Source: an uncultured Acidobacteriia bacterium (GTDB taxonomy: Bacteria > Acidobacteriota > Terriglobia > Bryobacterales > Bryobacteraceae). From it: a stretch of DNA of 64,000 nt. The notes below the pieces were generated by a model. The model did no database searches. It saw nothing but the letters and a program-made list of their open reading frames with translations, and had not been told where the DNA came from. The stretch spans positions 25,474-89,473 of the forward strand of contig CAIYVZ010000045.1 of the NCBI GenBank assembly GCA_903929755.1, read 5' to 3'. How positions within the stretch are numbered: the first letter of the stretch is position 1; every line of letters begins with the position of its first letter. The translations under genes were made by a program, and so were the position numbers. Positions 9,402-19,471 of the stretch are shown here, piece after piece.

Positions 9402-10151
9402 GTGTTCGTCCCCCAAACGCTTTTGACGCGCTCCATTTCCATCGTCATTCCTGCCTATAACGAAGAGTCCCGTCTTCCGGAAACTCTGCGCCGGATCGAG
9501 ACCTACATTTCTTCTGCCCAGTGGGATCATCACGAAATTATTGTGGTTGACGACGGGTCACGCGACGGTACGGTTTCCGTAGCCGAGGCCTTTGCTTCGC
9601 AGGATCTCCATGTCCGGGTTTTGAAGAACCCTGGAAACCGTGGGAAGGGCTACTCGGTGCGTCACGGCATGCTGGAAGCCCGGTATGAGTGGTGCCTGTT
9701 CACGGATGCCGATCTCTCCACACCGATTGAAGAATTGGAAAAGCTGTGGGCTGCGATTATTCGGGAGACCGCGCAGGTTGCAATTGGGTCGCGTGCGCTG
9801 GACCGGTCACTTGTTGGCGTTCACCAGTCGGCATTTCGGGAAGCTTCGGGGCGGTTGTTTAACGCCGTGATGCGGTTCACGATTGGGCTGCCGATTTCGG
9901 ATACTCAGTGTGGTTTCAAGCTCTTCCGCCGGGATGTCGCCCGCGAGGCGTTCAAGCGGCAGACGCTGGAGCGGTGGGGTTTCGACGTGGAAGTTCTGTT
10001 TATCGCCAGCCGCCTGGGGAACAGGATTGCGGAAGTTGCCGTTCGCTGGGATAACGCCGAGGGCAGCAAGCTGAGCATCTGGAGCGGAGCCACGGCGTTC
10101 TGGGAACTTGCCAAAGTTCGGATGAATAGTATTCGCGGTTTGTATCGCTAA
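9402..10151 (+). CDS. Family 2 glycosyltransferase, dolichyl/polyprenyl-phosphate sugar transferase type
   Basis: This 249-residue GT-A fold protein has the opening SISIVIPAYNEE, a nucleotide-binding VVDDGSRDGT (about 48-57) and the metal-binding DAD at 102-104. Its later part (ISDTQCGFKLFRRDVA, then WGFDVEVLF) matches the DPM1/ALG5 branch, which moves a sugar from a nucleotide sugar to a polyprenyl phosphate. There is no C-terminal membrane segment, so it probably acts at the cytoplasmic face of the membrane. The GTG at 9402 is the outermost start; a TTG at 9423 is equally possible, and neither has a good Shine-Dalgarno sequence. It is divergent from lysS. Its stop codon lies in a 16-bp tandem repeat that reaches the next gene. 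Confidence 0.88.
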   Translation: MFVPQTLLTRSISIVIPAYNEESRLPETLRRIETYISSAQWDHHEIIVVDDGSRDGTVSVAEAFASQDLHVRVLKNPGNRGKGYSVRHGMLEARYEWCLFTDADLSTPIEELEKLWAAIIRETAQVAIGSRALDRSLVGVHQSAFREASGRLFNAVMRFTIGLPISDTQCGFKLFRRDVAREAFKRQTLERWGFDVEVLFIASRLGNRIAEVAVRWDNAEGSKLSIWSGATAFWELAKVRMNSIRGLYR

Positions 10152-10188
10152 AAGCCTGTATCGCTAGAAGCTTGTATCGCTAAAATGG
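10141..10188. repeat. Three tandem copies of a 16-bp unit across a gene junction
   Basis: Three back-to-back copies of TGTATCGCTAAAAGCC (with small differences) run from the last codons of the glycosyltransferase, through its stop codon, to the start codon of the next gene at 10185. The array looks like replication-slippage duplication of the 3' end of the first gene, and it sets the gap between the two genes. Confidence 0.85.
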
Positions 10189-10772
10189 CCCACTCACCTC
10201 AACATCACTTATTCACAAAAGGCACCACCGGGGCAACATTGCTGTTGCTGCACGGAGAAGGCGGCGATGAGAAGGATTTTCTCCCCATCATCGCGGCGAT
10301 TGCGCCTGGGGCTGGGGCGCTAAGTCCGCGGTTGTCACCTTTGGGCGAGAGTCCGGAGGAAGTTGCGGAGGACGCCGCGGCGTTCGCGCACTGGCTGGGC
10401 CATGCGATTGAGGAGTACAACCTGGATGCCGCGCGCATCTTCGCCCTCGGGCACGGAGATGGTGCGAATTTGGCGTCGGCGCTGATTCTGCTGCATCCCG
10501 GCTTGCTGGCCGGGGCAATTCTGTTGCGGCCGCGCCGGGTGGTGGAGCCAAATCCGCTGCCGAAGCTCGCCAGCTTACCGGTCCTGGTGGCCGGTGGCGA
10601 AGGCGATGAGACCATGCCTGCCGGGGAATCCGAGCAGTTGGCCCGGCTGCTGTCACACGTGGGTGCCGATGTGGACTATGCGCTCGCCGAGACGGGGCAC
10701 GACCTGAGCCCTTCAGATTTCGTAATGTGCAAACGCTGGATTGAGGAGATGCTTCCCGCTAAGGCTGGATAA
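10185..10772 (+). CDS. Alpha/beta-hydrolase-fold protein lacking the nucleophile serine
   Basis: This 195-residue protein resembles small phospholipase/carboxylesterase-type hydrolases: an oxyanion-loop region LLLHGEGGDEKDF (about 20-32), the elbow region, LAGAILLRPR, and acid and histidine positions at about Asp141 and His172 (ETGHDLSPSD). At the nucleophile elbow, where the family has G-x-S-x-G, this protein reads GHGDG (89-93), so Ser is replaced by Gly91. The codon is GGA, not a one-base change from AGC. It may be a pseudoenzyme or use another mechanism. The gene follows the glycosyltransferase after a 16-bp repeat array and its 3' end overlaps the convergent larE gene by 14 bp. Confidence 0.8.
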   Translation: MAHSPQHHLFTKGTTGATLLLLHGEGGDEKDFLPIIAAIAPGAGALSPRLSPLGESPEEVAEDAAAFAHWLGHAIEEYNLDAARIFALGHGDGANLASALILLHPGLLAGAILLRPRRVVEPNPLPKLASLPVLVAGGEGDETMPAGESEQLARLLSHVGADVDYALAETGHDLSPSDFVMCKRWIEEMLPAKAG

Positions 10773-11586
10773 TCTTCAAAACTTCGTTCATGGCACCCTG
10801 CCGGTAGCCTTCCAGATCGAGCGTTACATATTTGTAGCCGAGGGCTTTGAAGATGGCCGTCAGTTTGCCGCTCATTTCCATGTTCAGGGCTTTCGGCAGT
10901 TCTTCCCGGGCGATTTCGATGCGGACCAGTTCGCCATGAAAGCGGGTTCGGAACTGCCGGAAGCCAAGGGCTTTCACTTCTTCTTCACCCACTTCCACGG
11001 TCCTTATGTTCTGGATGGTGACCGGCGTCCCGTAGGGAATTCTGGAACTGAGGCAGGCGGCTGCGGGCCGGTCCCACGTGGGCAGGCCAGCCTGGCGCGA
11101 GAGTTCGCGGATCTCGGCTTTGGTGAGGTCGGCGTCTACCAGCGGGGCTTTCACGGAGTGAAGCTGGGCGGCGCGCTGGCCGGGGCGATAATCGCCGAGA
11201 TCGTCCTTATTCACGCCGTAGACGATGTGGGGCGTGCCCCGCTGTTCCCCCACCTTTTCGAGGACCGTGAAGAGTTCGTCCTTGCAATGGAAGCAGCGGT
11301 TGGCGTCGTTCCGGATGTAATCCGGGTTCTCGAACTCGCGGGTTTCCACGTATTCGTGGCGGATGCCGAACTGGTGCGCGAACGCTTCGGCGTCGGCTTT
11401 ATGGGAGGCGGGGATGGAAGCGGAGTCGGCGGTGATGGCCACCGCGTGGTCCCCCAGGGCTTCGCGTGCGGCCCAGGCGAGGTAGGCGGAGTCGGTCCCG
11501 CCAGAGTAGGCCACAATCACCTCGCCCATGTCGCGCAGCAGTCGGATCAGCGTTTCCTGTTTGGCTTGCGGCGTCATTTCTTCCAC
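10759..11586 (-). CDS. larE: LarE-type ATP-dependent sulfur transferase
   Basis: This 275-residue PP-loop protein has SGGTDS at 28-33, which binds and pyrophosphorylates ATP, and the family sequence AACLSSRIPYG. LarE supplies sulfur for the nickel-pincer cofactor of lactate racemase. Three cysteines stand out: Cys98 and Cys101 (RCFHCKDEL) and Cys178. That is the pattern of LarE proteins thought to use an iron-sulfur cluster rather than sacrificing a single cysteine. No larA, larB or larC is in the window, so the pathway is incomplete locally. The gene starts one base after trpS and is probably co-transcribed with it. Confidence 0.88.
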   Translation of the reverse strand: MEEMTPQAKQETLIRLLRDMGEVIVAYSGGTDSAYLAWAAREALGDHAVAITADSASIPASHKADAEAFAHQFGIRHEYVETREFENPDYIRNDANRCFHCKDELFTVLEKVGEQRGTPHIVYGVNKDDLGDYRPGQRAAQLHSVKAPLVDADLTKAEIRELSRQAGLPTWDRPAAACLSSRIPYGTPVTIQNIRTVEVGEEEVKALGFRQFRTRFHGELVRIEIAREELPKALNMEMSGKLTAIFKALGYKYVTLDLEGYRQGAMNEVLKIIQP

Positions 11587-11587
11587 T

Positions 11588-12580
11588 TTAAGTTGTTTCC
11601 GTGTAGATGCCCATGCGTTCTTTCACCAGGCGAACCGTGGCGTCGGCGGTGGGGCGCACGGCATCGGCCCCGGCTTTCAACACACTTTCCAGATATGCCG
11701 GGTCGGCGGTGATCTCGGCGTAGCGTTTCTGGATCGGTTCCAGCTTCGAGATGGTCATTTCTGCCACCTGCTTCTTCAGATCGCCATATCGCATGCCCTC
11801 GAAGTGGGCCTTCATCTGGTCGTTGCTCCAGTCGGAGAAGGCCTGGAAGATGTTGAGGAGATTCTGCACGCCTGGGCCCATGGTTTCGAAATCGACGCCC
11901 GGATTGGAATCGGTGGTCGCGCGCATGATGGTCTTTTTAATGCGGTCGGGCGGATCGAGCAAAGCGACGGCATGGCCGGTGCCAGAGGCGGACTTGCTCA
12001 TCTTGGCCGTGGGGTCGTCGAGGCCCATCACGCGGGCACCGACAAGCGGCAGGCGCGTAGCGGGCATGGTGAAAGTCTCGCCGTAGAGCGAATTGAAGCG
12101 CTGTGCAATGTCCCGTGCCAGTTCCAGATGCTGCATCTGGTCTTCACCCACCGGCACGATGTTGGCCTGGTAGAGGAGGATATCGGCAGCCATCAGGACG
12201 GGGTATTGGAAGAGGCCGTCGCCGACCGATTCCTGAGCGGAGGCCTTGGCCTTGAACTGGGTCATGCGTTCGAGCCAGCCCATGGGCGTAACGCAGGTAA
12301 GCAGCCAGGCCAGTTCCGCGTGCGCCGCGACGGTGGACTGGACCACGATCCGGGAGTGCAGCGGATCAATGCCGGCGGCGAGGAACAGGGCCGCGATTTC
12401 GCGGACTTTGGCGCGCAGTTCTTCAGGTTTTTGATAGACAGTGATGGCGTGCAGGTCAACGATGCAGAAGATGCTCTCGTAGTCGTGCTGCATCTTTACC
12501 CAGTTGCCGAGAGCACCGAGATAGTTGCCGATATGGAGGTTGCCGGACGGCTGAATGCCCGACAGGACGCGCGGAGTCAT
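11588..12580 (-). CDS. trpS: Tryptophanyl-tRNA synthetase
   Basis: This 330-residue class I synthetase has the HIGN signature at 16-19 (PSGNLHIGNY) and KMSKS at 193-197. The tryptophan-pocket region (YPVLMAADILLYQ) is intact, and the length is normal for bacterial TrpRS. It charges tRNA-Trp. It lies downstream of hpnJ by 62 bases and directly upstream of larE (1-base gap), so trpS and larE probably share a transcript. No leader or T-box-like structure was recognised upstream. Confidence 0.96.
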   Translation of the reverse strand: MTPRVLSGIQPSGNLHIGNYLGALGNWVKMQHDYESIFCIVDLHAITVYQKPEELRAKVREIAALFLAAGIDPLHSRIVVQSTVAAHAELAWLLTCVTPMGWLERMTQFKAKASAQESVGDGLFQYPVLMAADILLYQANIVPVGEDQMQHLELARDIAQRFNSLYGETFTMPATRLPLVGARVMGLDDPTAKMSKSASGTGHAVALLDPPDRIKKTIMRATTDSNPGVDFETMGPGVQNLLNIFQAFSDWSNDQMKAHFEGMRYGDLKKQVAEMTISKLEPIQKRYAEITADPAYLESVLKAGADAVRPTADATVRLVKERMGIYTETT

Positions 12581-12642
12581 GATGTTAGGTGGAAACCGTT
12601 ATGTTAACAGGCGCAGGAACGAGCCACTTCGCCTCGGCGGCG

Positions 12643-14121
12643 TTATACCTGAGTTTGTAGCTGGCGCGAGCGTACTATTTGGCGGCGTTCGCGCAGGTAG
12701 CCGAAGAATTCAGAACCTTCGCGGAGCCGGCGGACCAGCATTTGCCGGTCGGTTGCCATTTCGCCCAGGAAGCGAAGGATCGGCTTTTGGCGGAAATAGA
12801 ATCGCCGGTACATCCGCTCCACCGCGTCTTCAATCTCATCGGAGCGGAGATGGCTGTAGTGGAGGGAAGAGAGCTGCAGGCCGCTGCCGGAAAGGCCATT
12901 CCCGGAGGTTAAGGCACTGGCGTCCAGCCAGCCGTTTTCAGTCGCCTCCCGATGAAGCTCCGTGCCGGGATAGGGCGCGGCGATCGACACCTGAATAGAG
13001 AAGGGATCAAGCTCCTCGGCGAAGCGGATAGTCTCTTCGATGGTTTTCTGGGTTTCCACGGGCAGGCCAATCATAAATGTGCCGTGGACCCGGATGCCGA
13101 GTTTGCGGCAGTTGCGCATGAACTGGCGGGCGGTCTCGAGGCGCAGACCCTTCTTCATCCGGTTCAGAATCTCCTGGTTGCCGGATTCGAAGCCGACCAG
13201 CAGCAGGCGCAGACCGTTGTCGCGCAGTGCTTTTAACGTGTCGTAGTCCAGGTTCGCCCGCGCATTGCAGGACCACGTCAGACCCAGCCTCTTCATGCCT
13301 TTCGCTATCTCCACAGCCCGGGCTTTGTCGATGGTGAACGTATCGTCGTCGAACATCCACTCGCGGACACGGTCGCCGAACAGAGCCTTGCCCAGTTCCA
13401 TTTCACGCAGGACCGCGGCAGGAGATTTCGCCCGGTACTGATGGCCGCCGATGGTCTGCGGCCAGAGGCAAAAGCTGCATTTCGCAGGGCAGCCGCGGCC
13501 TGTGTAGAACGACACATAGGGGTGCTGCAGGTACCCGATGAAGTAGCGTTCGATTTCGAGGTCCCGCTGGTAAACCGGCAGGACGCTGGGCATGGCATCC
13601 CAGTCATGGATTAGCTCTCGCTCGGGGTTATGGCGGATCTTACCCGCAGCATCGCGCCAACTGATGCCCGTAACTTCGGAAAGCGGTTTGCCTTGAGCCA
13701 CTTCGAGGCAGGTGTAGTCGAACTCGTTGCGGCAGACGAAGTCGATGGGCGGAGCGGACTGGAGGGTTTGGGCGGGCAATACTGCCACGTGGGCGCCGAT
13801 GAGGCCGATCTGCGCGTGCGGGTTGCGGGCTTTGATGGCCGCGGCGCAGGCAATGTCATTGTTTAGCGAGGGCGTGCTGGTGTGCAGAATGAAGAGTTCA
13901 TACTGGTTGGCCAGTGCGAGCACATCCTCCATGGTTTGCCCGTGCGCCGGGGCGTCCATCAGCTTGCTGCCCGGCACCAGAGCCGCTGGCTGCGCCAGCC
14001 ACGTGGGGAACCAGTACGAGGTGATCTCTCGCTTCGCCTGGTAACGTGAACCTGCGCCTCCGTCGAAACCTTCGAACGAGGGAGGACTCAGAAACAGCGT
14101 GGCTTTAACTGAACTTCCCAT
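12643..14121 (-). CDS. hpnJ: HpnJ-like B12-binding radical SAM protein of hopanoid side-chain modification
   Basis: This 492-residue protein begins with the LSPPSFEGFDGGAGSRYQAK stretch typical of HpnJ, has a B12-binding-like region (about 60-150), and the radical-SAM cluster motif C211-x3-C215-x2-C218 inside SFYTGRGCPAKCSFCLWPQT. The GGHQYRAKSP and LLLVGFESGNQEIL segments also match the family. HpnJ is known to be needed for the cyclitol-ether head group of bacteriohopanetetrol. No other hopanoid gene (shc, hpnG, hpnH, hpnI, hpnK) is in the window, so this copy is detached from the usual cluster. It lies 33 bases after the FecR-domain gene. Confidence 0.87.
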   Translation of the reverse strand: MGSSVKATLFLSPPSFEGFDGGAGSRYQAKREITSYWFPTWLAQPAALVPGSKLMDAPAHGQTMEDVLALANQYELFILHTSTPSLNNDIACAAAIKARNPHAQIGLIGAHVAVLPAQTLQSAPPIDFVCRNEFDYTCLEVAQGKPLSEVTGISWRDAAGKIRHNPERELIHDWDAMPSVLPVYQRDLEIERYFIGYLQHPYVSFYTGRGCPAKCSFCLWPQTIGGHQYRAKSPAAVLREMELGKALFGDRVREWMFDDDTFTIDKARAVEIAKGMKRLGLTWSCNARANLDYDTLKALRDNGLRLLLVGFESGNQEILNRMKKGLRLETARQFMRNCRKLGIRVHGTFMIGLPVETQKTIEETIRFAEELDPFSIQVSIAAPYPGTELHREATENGWLDASALTSGNGLSGSGLQLSSLHYSHLRSDEIEDAVERMYRRFYFRQKPILRFLGEMATDRQMLVRRLREGSEFFGYLRERRQIVRSRQLQTQV

Positions 14122-14154
14122 GTACCTGTGATGACGAGCAGTTCAGCGGTGACG

Positions 14155-14943
14155 TTACTTTACTACTACCACGCCCGACGGGGGCAGGCCGATTGGAACG
14201 GGGGCGTGCGGGCCAACGACCGGAGGCGCGATGAGGCTGTGGACCGGGGCGAGGATGCGCTCCTGCCCGGAGCCGGGATGGTTCGCCTCGCGGACGATTT
14301 CCGCCGCCTTGCTGCGGTTGGCTTCATGGGTTGCCGGGACGTTGAGGCGCCGCCCGGGCGCGGGCCAGACCCAGTTGGCGGAATCGAAAGCGCCGCGGCC
14401 TTCGGTCTCGCGAAGGTCGGCGATGCCGGATTCCGCCAGGTCTCCGCTATGGCCCGCGTGGACGAATTGACCACCCATCAGGGCGCGTCCGCTGTGGACG
14501 TTCAGCCGGATCGAATTGCGGGCGGGGTCGGCGTCCAGGCGATAGGCACCGGAAGTTTGGAGCGTGACCGGGCCGGCTGGCGTGTCAAAGGTCCAGTTGG
14601 CCCCGTCGGGCAGGGAAACTTCCGCAGCCACGGAACCCTGCCGGAGTTTGGCGTGGAATTGCTCCGACTCTGTGGAGATGAGGTCCAGGGAGGTGTCCCA
14701 GTTGAGCCGGAGAGTGTTCGTGGCGTTTCGCAGCGTGACCCGGGAGCCGGATTCCACGCGGATGCTATCGCCGACGCGGAGTGGCGTTCCGGCCTCGGCA
14801 CCTGCCGAGGTTCCATCAGGGTGGCGGATGGAGGCGATGCCGAAAACTTCCGAAAGCGTGGTGGTCTCCGCGCGGGCGGTTTGCATCTGGGCGACGCCTG
14901 CCAGAACCAGAAAGCAAAGCGCCGGTGGGGTGTGACGGTTCAT
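14155..14943 (-). CDS. Exported FecR-domain protein
   Basis: This 262-residue protein has a signal peptide (about 1-25, ending TARA) followed by a FecR-like beta domain (about 35-165) with the features GTPLRVGDSIRVESGSRVTL and DTPAGPVTLQTSGAYRLD. The C-terminal part is proline-rich and low in complexity, without a membrane anchor. In classic FecR proteins this domain is part of a transmembrane sigma-regulating system, but no sigma factor or TonB receptor adjoins this gene and the protein lacks an anti-sigma N-terminus. It is more likely one of the many periplasmic or surface FecR-domain proteins of unknown role. Confidence 0.75.
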   Translation of the reverse strand: MNRHTPPALCFLVLAGVAQMQTARAETTTLSEVFGIASIRHPDGTSAGAEAGTPLRVGDSIRVESGSRVTLRNATNTLRLNWDTSLDLISTESEQFHAKLRQGSVAAEVSLPDGANWTFDTPAGPVTLQTSGAYRLDADPARNSIRLNVHSGRALMGGQFVHAGHSGDLAESGIADLRETEGRGAFDSANWVWPAPGRRLNVPATHEANRSKAAEIVREANHPGSGQERILAPVHSLIAPPVVGPHAPVPIGLPPSGVVVVK

Positions 14944-15025
14944 TTCACTTGAGGCCTTACCTCACCTCCAGCATACGCCTGTTTTTGGCGTCACGGGCCT
15001 CCGTAACGAAGCGGTTACCCGCCTG

Positions 15026-15042
15026 CCAGGGGCGGCCCCTGG
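15026..15042 (-). terminator. Palindrome right behind the Rossmann-protein stop codon
   Basis: CCAGGGGC and GCCCCTGG flank a single base one nucleotide past the stop codon. It can form a six-pair stem with a five-base loop. There is no T-run, so it may end or protect the transcript of the five-gene operon, but this is weak. Confidence 0.35.
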
Positions 15043-15043
15043 T

Positions 15044-15839
15044 TTACACTTCTCCGCCTGGCTCCCGCAGCGTGGCTGCGGCTTCTTCGTGGCGCTGAAA
15101 GCGCTCAAACCCCAGCAGCAGCAGGTCGCGAAGAATGCGGCCTTCGCGAGCTCCCAGCGACTTCATTTGCGCTTCCAGGCTATCGACATCCGGCTCATGA
15201 ACATGCCATTGCCAGCTTTGCCTGCCGCTTCTTCCGTACGCCAGAGCGGTGGTCTGGAACAAGGCGACGGCGGTTTGGGTGGCTTGTTTGTCCAGCATTC
15301 CCGTGCCGCGCAGAATATGGGCAACGCTGTCGATGAGCGGTGTAATGGCCGCGCCTCCCAGCAGCATGGCCGCTTCGAAACTCTGTTTGGCTGTGTTGGG
15401 GACAATCAGGGGCCGGCGATCCTGCGTGGCTGCCAGCCGGGTGGCGGCCGTCAGCGCTGTGCCCTGGCCACCGACGGCGAGCCTGCCTGGAATCGGACAT
15501 CGGGTGATCCAGGCGAATGCGGCTTCCGCCATCGGGGCTTTCTCCATAGGTCCGGCGTCGCAGTCAATGAAGATCAGGTTCTTCTTTGCCCAATTAACCT
15601 TTGCCTCCGCGAGTTGCACGGCCAGCAACTCCATTTGCCGCAAGGGTGCGTGAAAAAGAATCAGTTCCGTGTCCTGCAGCACCGAGGGGTCGCGCGCGGG
15701 GGTTCCAAGCCCCAGCGAATTGGCAATGCGGCTGGCAACCCGATAGGAGACTCCAACCACGGGCCCCAGCCGGCCGGGGAGGCGGGCAATCGTTCCAGCC
15801 AGACTGGTGGCAGCGGGGCCCGCACCCACCAGCGCAAAA

Positions 15840-15868
<29 letters not shown>
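15044..15868 (-). CDS. Rossmann-like NAD(P)-binding protein, DUF2520 type
   Basis: This 274-residue protein opens with a dinucleotide-binding loop ([20 protein letters not shown]) and continues with a ketopantoate-reductase/ProC-like plan: VVGVSYR, then [12 protein letters not shown], then [10 protein letters not shown]. The second half is helical ([17 protein letters not shown]) as in the C-terminal domain of these dehydrogenases. The substrate is unknown. Its start overlaps the last 29 bases of uvrB, so it is the final gene of a tightly packed operon. The annotation as an oxidoreductase-like protein is inference. Confidence 0.7.
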
Positions 15869-17846
<1,978 letters not shown>

Positions 17847-17851
17847 CCGGT

Positions 17852-19465
17852 TCAGTTTAGCTTTTCGTACCACTTCAATGTTGTACCGGAGATGCAGGTA
17901 ATGTCGGGGGCGTGGTCGGCGTTCAGGTCGGCCACACTGCATGCCGCAGCCCCCATTGCCGGATCCAGGATTTTCTTTTCCCACCCGTTCGGTCCAGCCT
18001 TGTAGAGAAATACGTTCTTCGTTCCCTGCCGGAAGCTGGCGACAATTTCGTCGCGGCCATCGCCGTCAAAGTCCGCCGCAGAAATGGTGTGGCCGTCGGT
18101 AAGGGAATCGTCAATCACTTTCCGTTCCCATACCTTTCCTTTTTGTGAGTAGACGACTACTTGCGTGCCGTGCCAGCCTTCGATGGCGGCAATGAACTTG
18201 TCGTGCCCGAGATAGCCGACCGCGGCGTCGCTGGCGCCGCATTTCGGACATGCCGCGGGATCTCCCTTTGCAAGTTCAGTTCGTGTCCAGGTACCATTCT
18301 TTGCGTGCTTGTAGAGGTCAAGGCCCGAGAAACTGGAGGTAATCAAACTGTCCTGCTTGTCGCCCGGATTCCATTTCGTGACGAACACTCCGTGCTGGAC
18401 GCCGAGGTTCTCCTGGCTAATGACTTCGCGCTTCCATTCACCGGGACGATAAAAGACCAGCGGTGCGTGGTCCTGCGTGTACTCCGGCGGGGCGGATTTC
18501 AGGCCGGTCAGCGGTGCGTTGATGGCGACTTTCTTACCCGTGCCGTCAATATCGGCCCAGCGGATGCGGTGGGAGGTAGGGATGGCGTCAATCTCACGGA
18601 GCGTCCAGGGCTGCCGCGGATCTGCGCCGTGCGTCAGGACGCCCACTTTACCCACGCTCTTCGCGGCTTCGTTTTCAAACGCCCAGGCGACCACGATCTC
18701 CGGGATCCCATCGCCATCGATGTCCTCCACGGCGCAGTTGATGGCGCGCGGGAAGTTGGCCACCAGGACGTGGCGCTCCCAGGGTCCGGCCGTCCCCGGG
18801 TTCTCGTACCAGGCCAGTTCGGTCATTCCCGAGGCGACGGCGATAATGTCCGGTCTGCCGTCGCGGTTCAAATCGGCGATAACTGTTTGGTAGCCGCCCT
18901 TCAGGTCTGTGGCGATGGTGTGTTCCGCGAACTTCAGGCCTGCCGACGCAACTTTCAGGGTCCCTTTGGCTTTCGCGATGGGCAGCAGGGTGGGGTAGAA
19001 CTGGACGAAAGTATTGTCCACTGCTCCGTTGGTGGCGTGGCACGCGTAACAAGAGGCGGTGGCCGGGAATACTTTGCCGGGCTTCTGTTCGGTACCGAAG
19101 CCGTAGAAAGTCCACTTGCCTGCTGACTTGATCTCGGCTTCCACCCCGACCACGGCTTCTGTCTGGAAATGGCCACCTTTGTTGATGGAGCCCTGCGACG
19201 TGGATCCGCGAACTTCGAGAACAAACATGGTGCCGTCCGGCCATTTGCCGCTCTGCACGAAGGCCTTGTAGGCAGCCGGTTTCACGAACACGTTGTCGAA
19301 GGCTGGATCGGAAGGGGGCGTTGCCAGTGGGCCGTAGGTCATCCCGAGGCCGGAACTGAGGAAGACCCATTCGCGGTAGTCGGCGGGGAAGGGAATTGTG
19401 TCCGGCGCGGCGGCACGCAGAAGACTTGTGGCGGCGAGTGCCAGGACCAGTAGAGAGCGCGACAT
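17852..19465 (-). CDS. Cytochrome P460-like domain fused to FG-GAP repeats, exported
   Basis: This 537-residue protein has a signal peptide (about 1-19). A cytochrome P460-like domain follows (about 22-165) with [22 protein letters not shown] and a covalent-heme motif C139-Y-A-C142-H143 followed by [10 protein letters not shown]. The rest (about 175-537) is a string of FG-GAP/VCBS-type repeats with DxDxDG calcium loops ([30 protein letters not shown], a weaker [10 protein letters not shown]), which should form a beta-propeller. P460-family proteins carry unusual hemes and some oxidise hydroxylamine, but the lysine crosslink cannot be judged by eye. It starts six bases after the MFS stop codon and is followed closely by uvrB. 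Confidence 0.85.
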   Translation of the reverse strand: MSRSLLVLALAATSLLRAAAPDTIPFPADYREWVFLSSGLGMTYGPLATPPSDPAFDNVFVKPAAYKAFVQSGKWPDGTMFVLEVRGSTSQGSINKGGHFQTEAVVGVEAEIKSAGKWTFYGFGTEQKPGKVFPATASCYACHATNGAVDNTFVQFYPTLLPIAKAKGTLKVASAGLKFAEHTIATDLKGGYQTVIADLNRDGRPDIIAVASGMTELAWYENPGTAGPWERHVLVANFPRAINCAVEDIDGDGIPEIVVAWAFENEAAKSVGKVGVLTHGADPRQPWTLREIDAIPTSHRIRWADIDGTGKKVAINAPLTGLKSAPPEYTQDHAPLVFYRPGEWKREVISQENLGVQHGVFVTKWNPGDKQDSLITSSFSGLDLYKHAKNGTWTRTELAKGDPAACPKCGASDAAVGYLGHDKFIAAIEGWHGTQVVVYSQKGKVWERKVIDDSLTDGHTISAADFDGDGRDEIVASFRQGTKNVFLYKAGPNGWEKKILDPAMGAAACSVADLNADHAPDITCISGTTLKWYEKLN

Positions 19466-19471
19466 GTGGGT

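Noticed and set aside
9402..9448. Extending lysS to the outermost ATG at 9448
   Set aside because: This would overlap the divergent glycosyltransferase gene and add about 50 residues unlike any lysyl-tRNA synthetase N-terminus.
14155..14943. Reading the FecR-domain gene as part of a sigma-factor signalling system
   Set aside because: There is no ECF sigma gene next to it and no anti-sigma N-terminal segment or membrane helix after the signal peptide.
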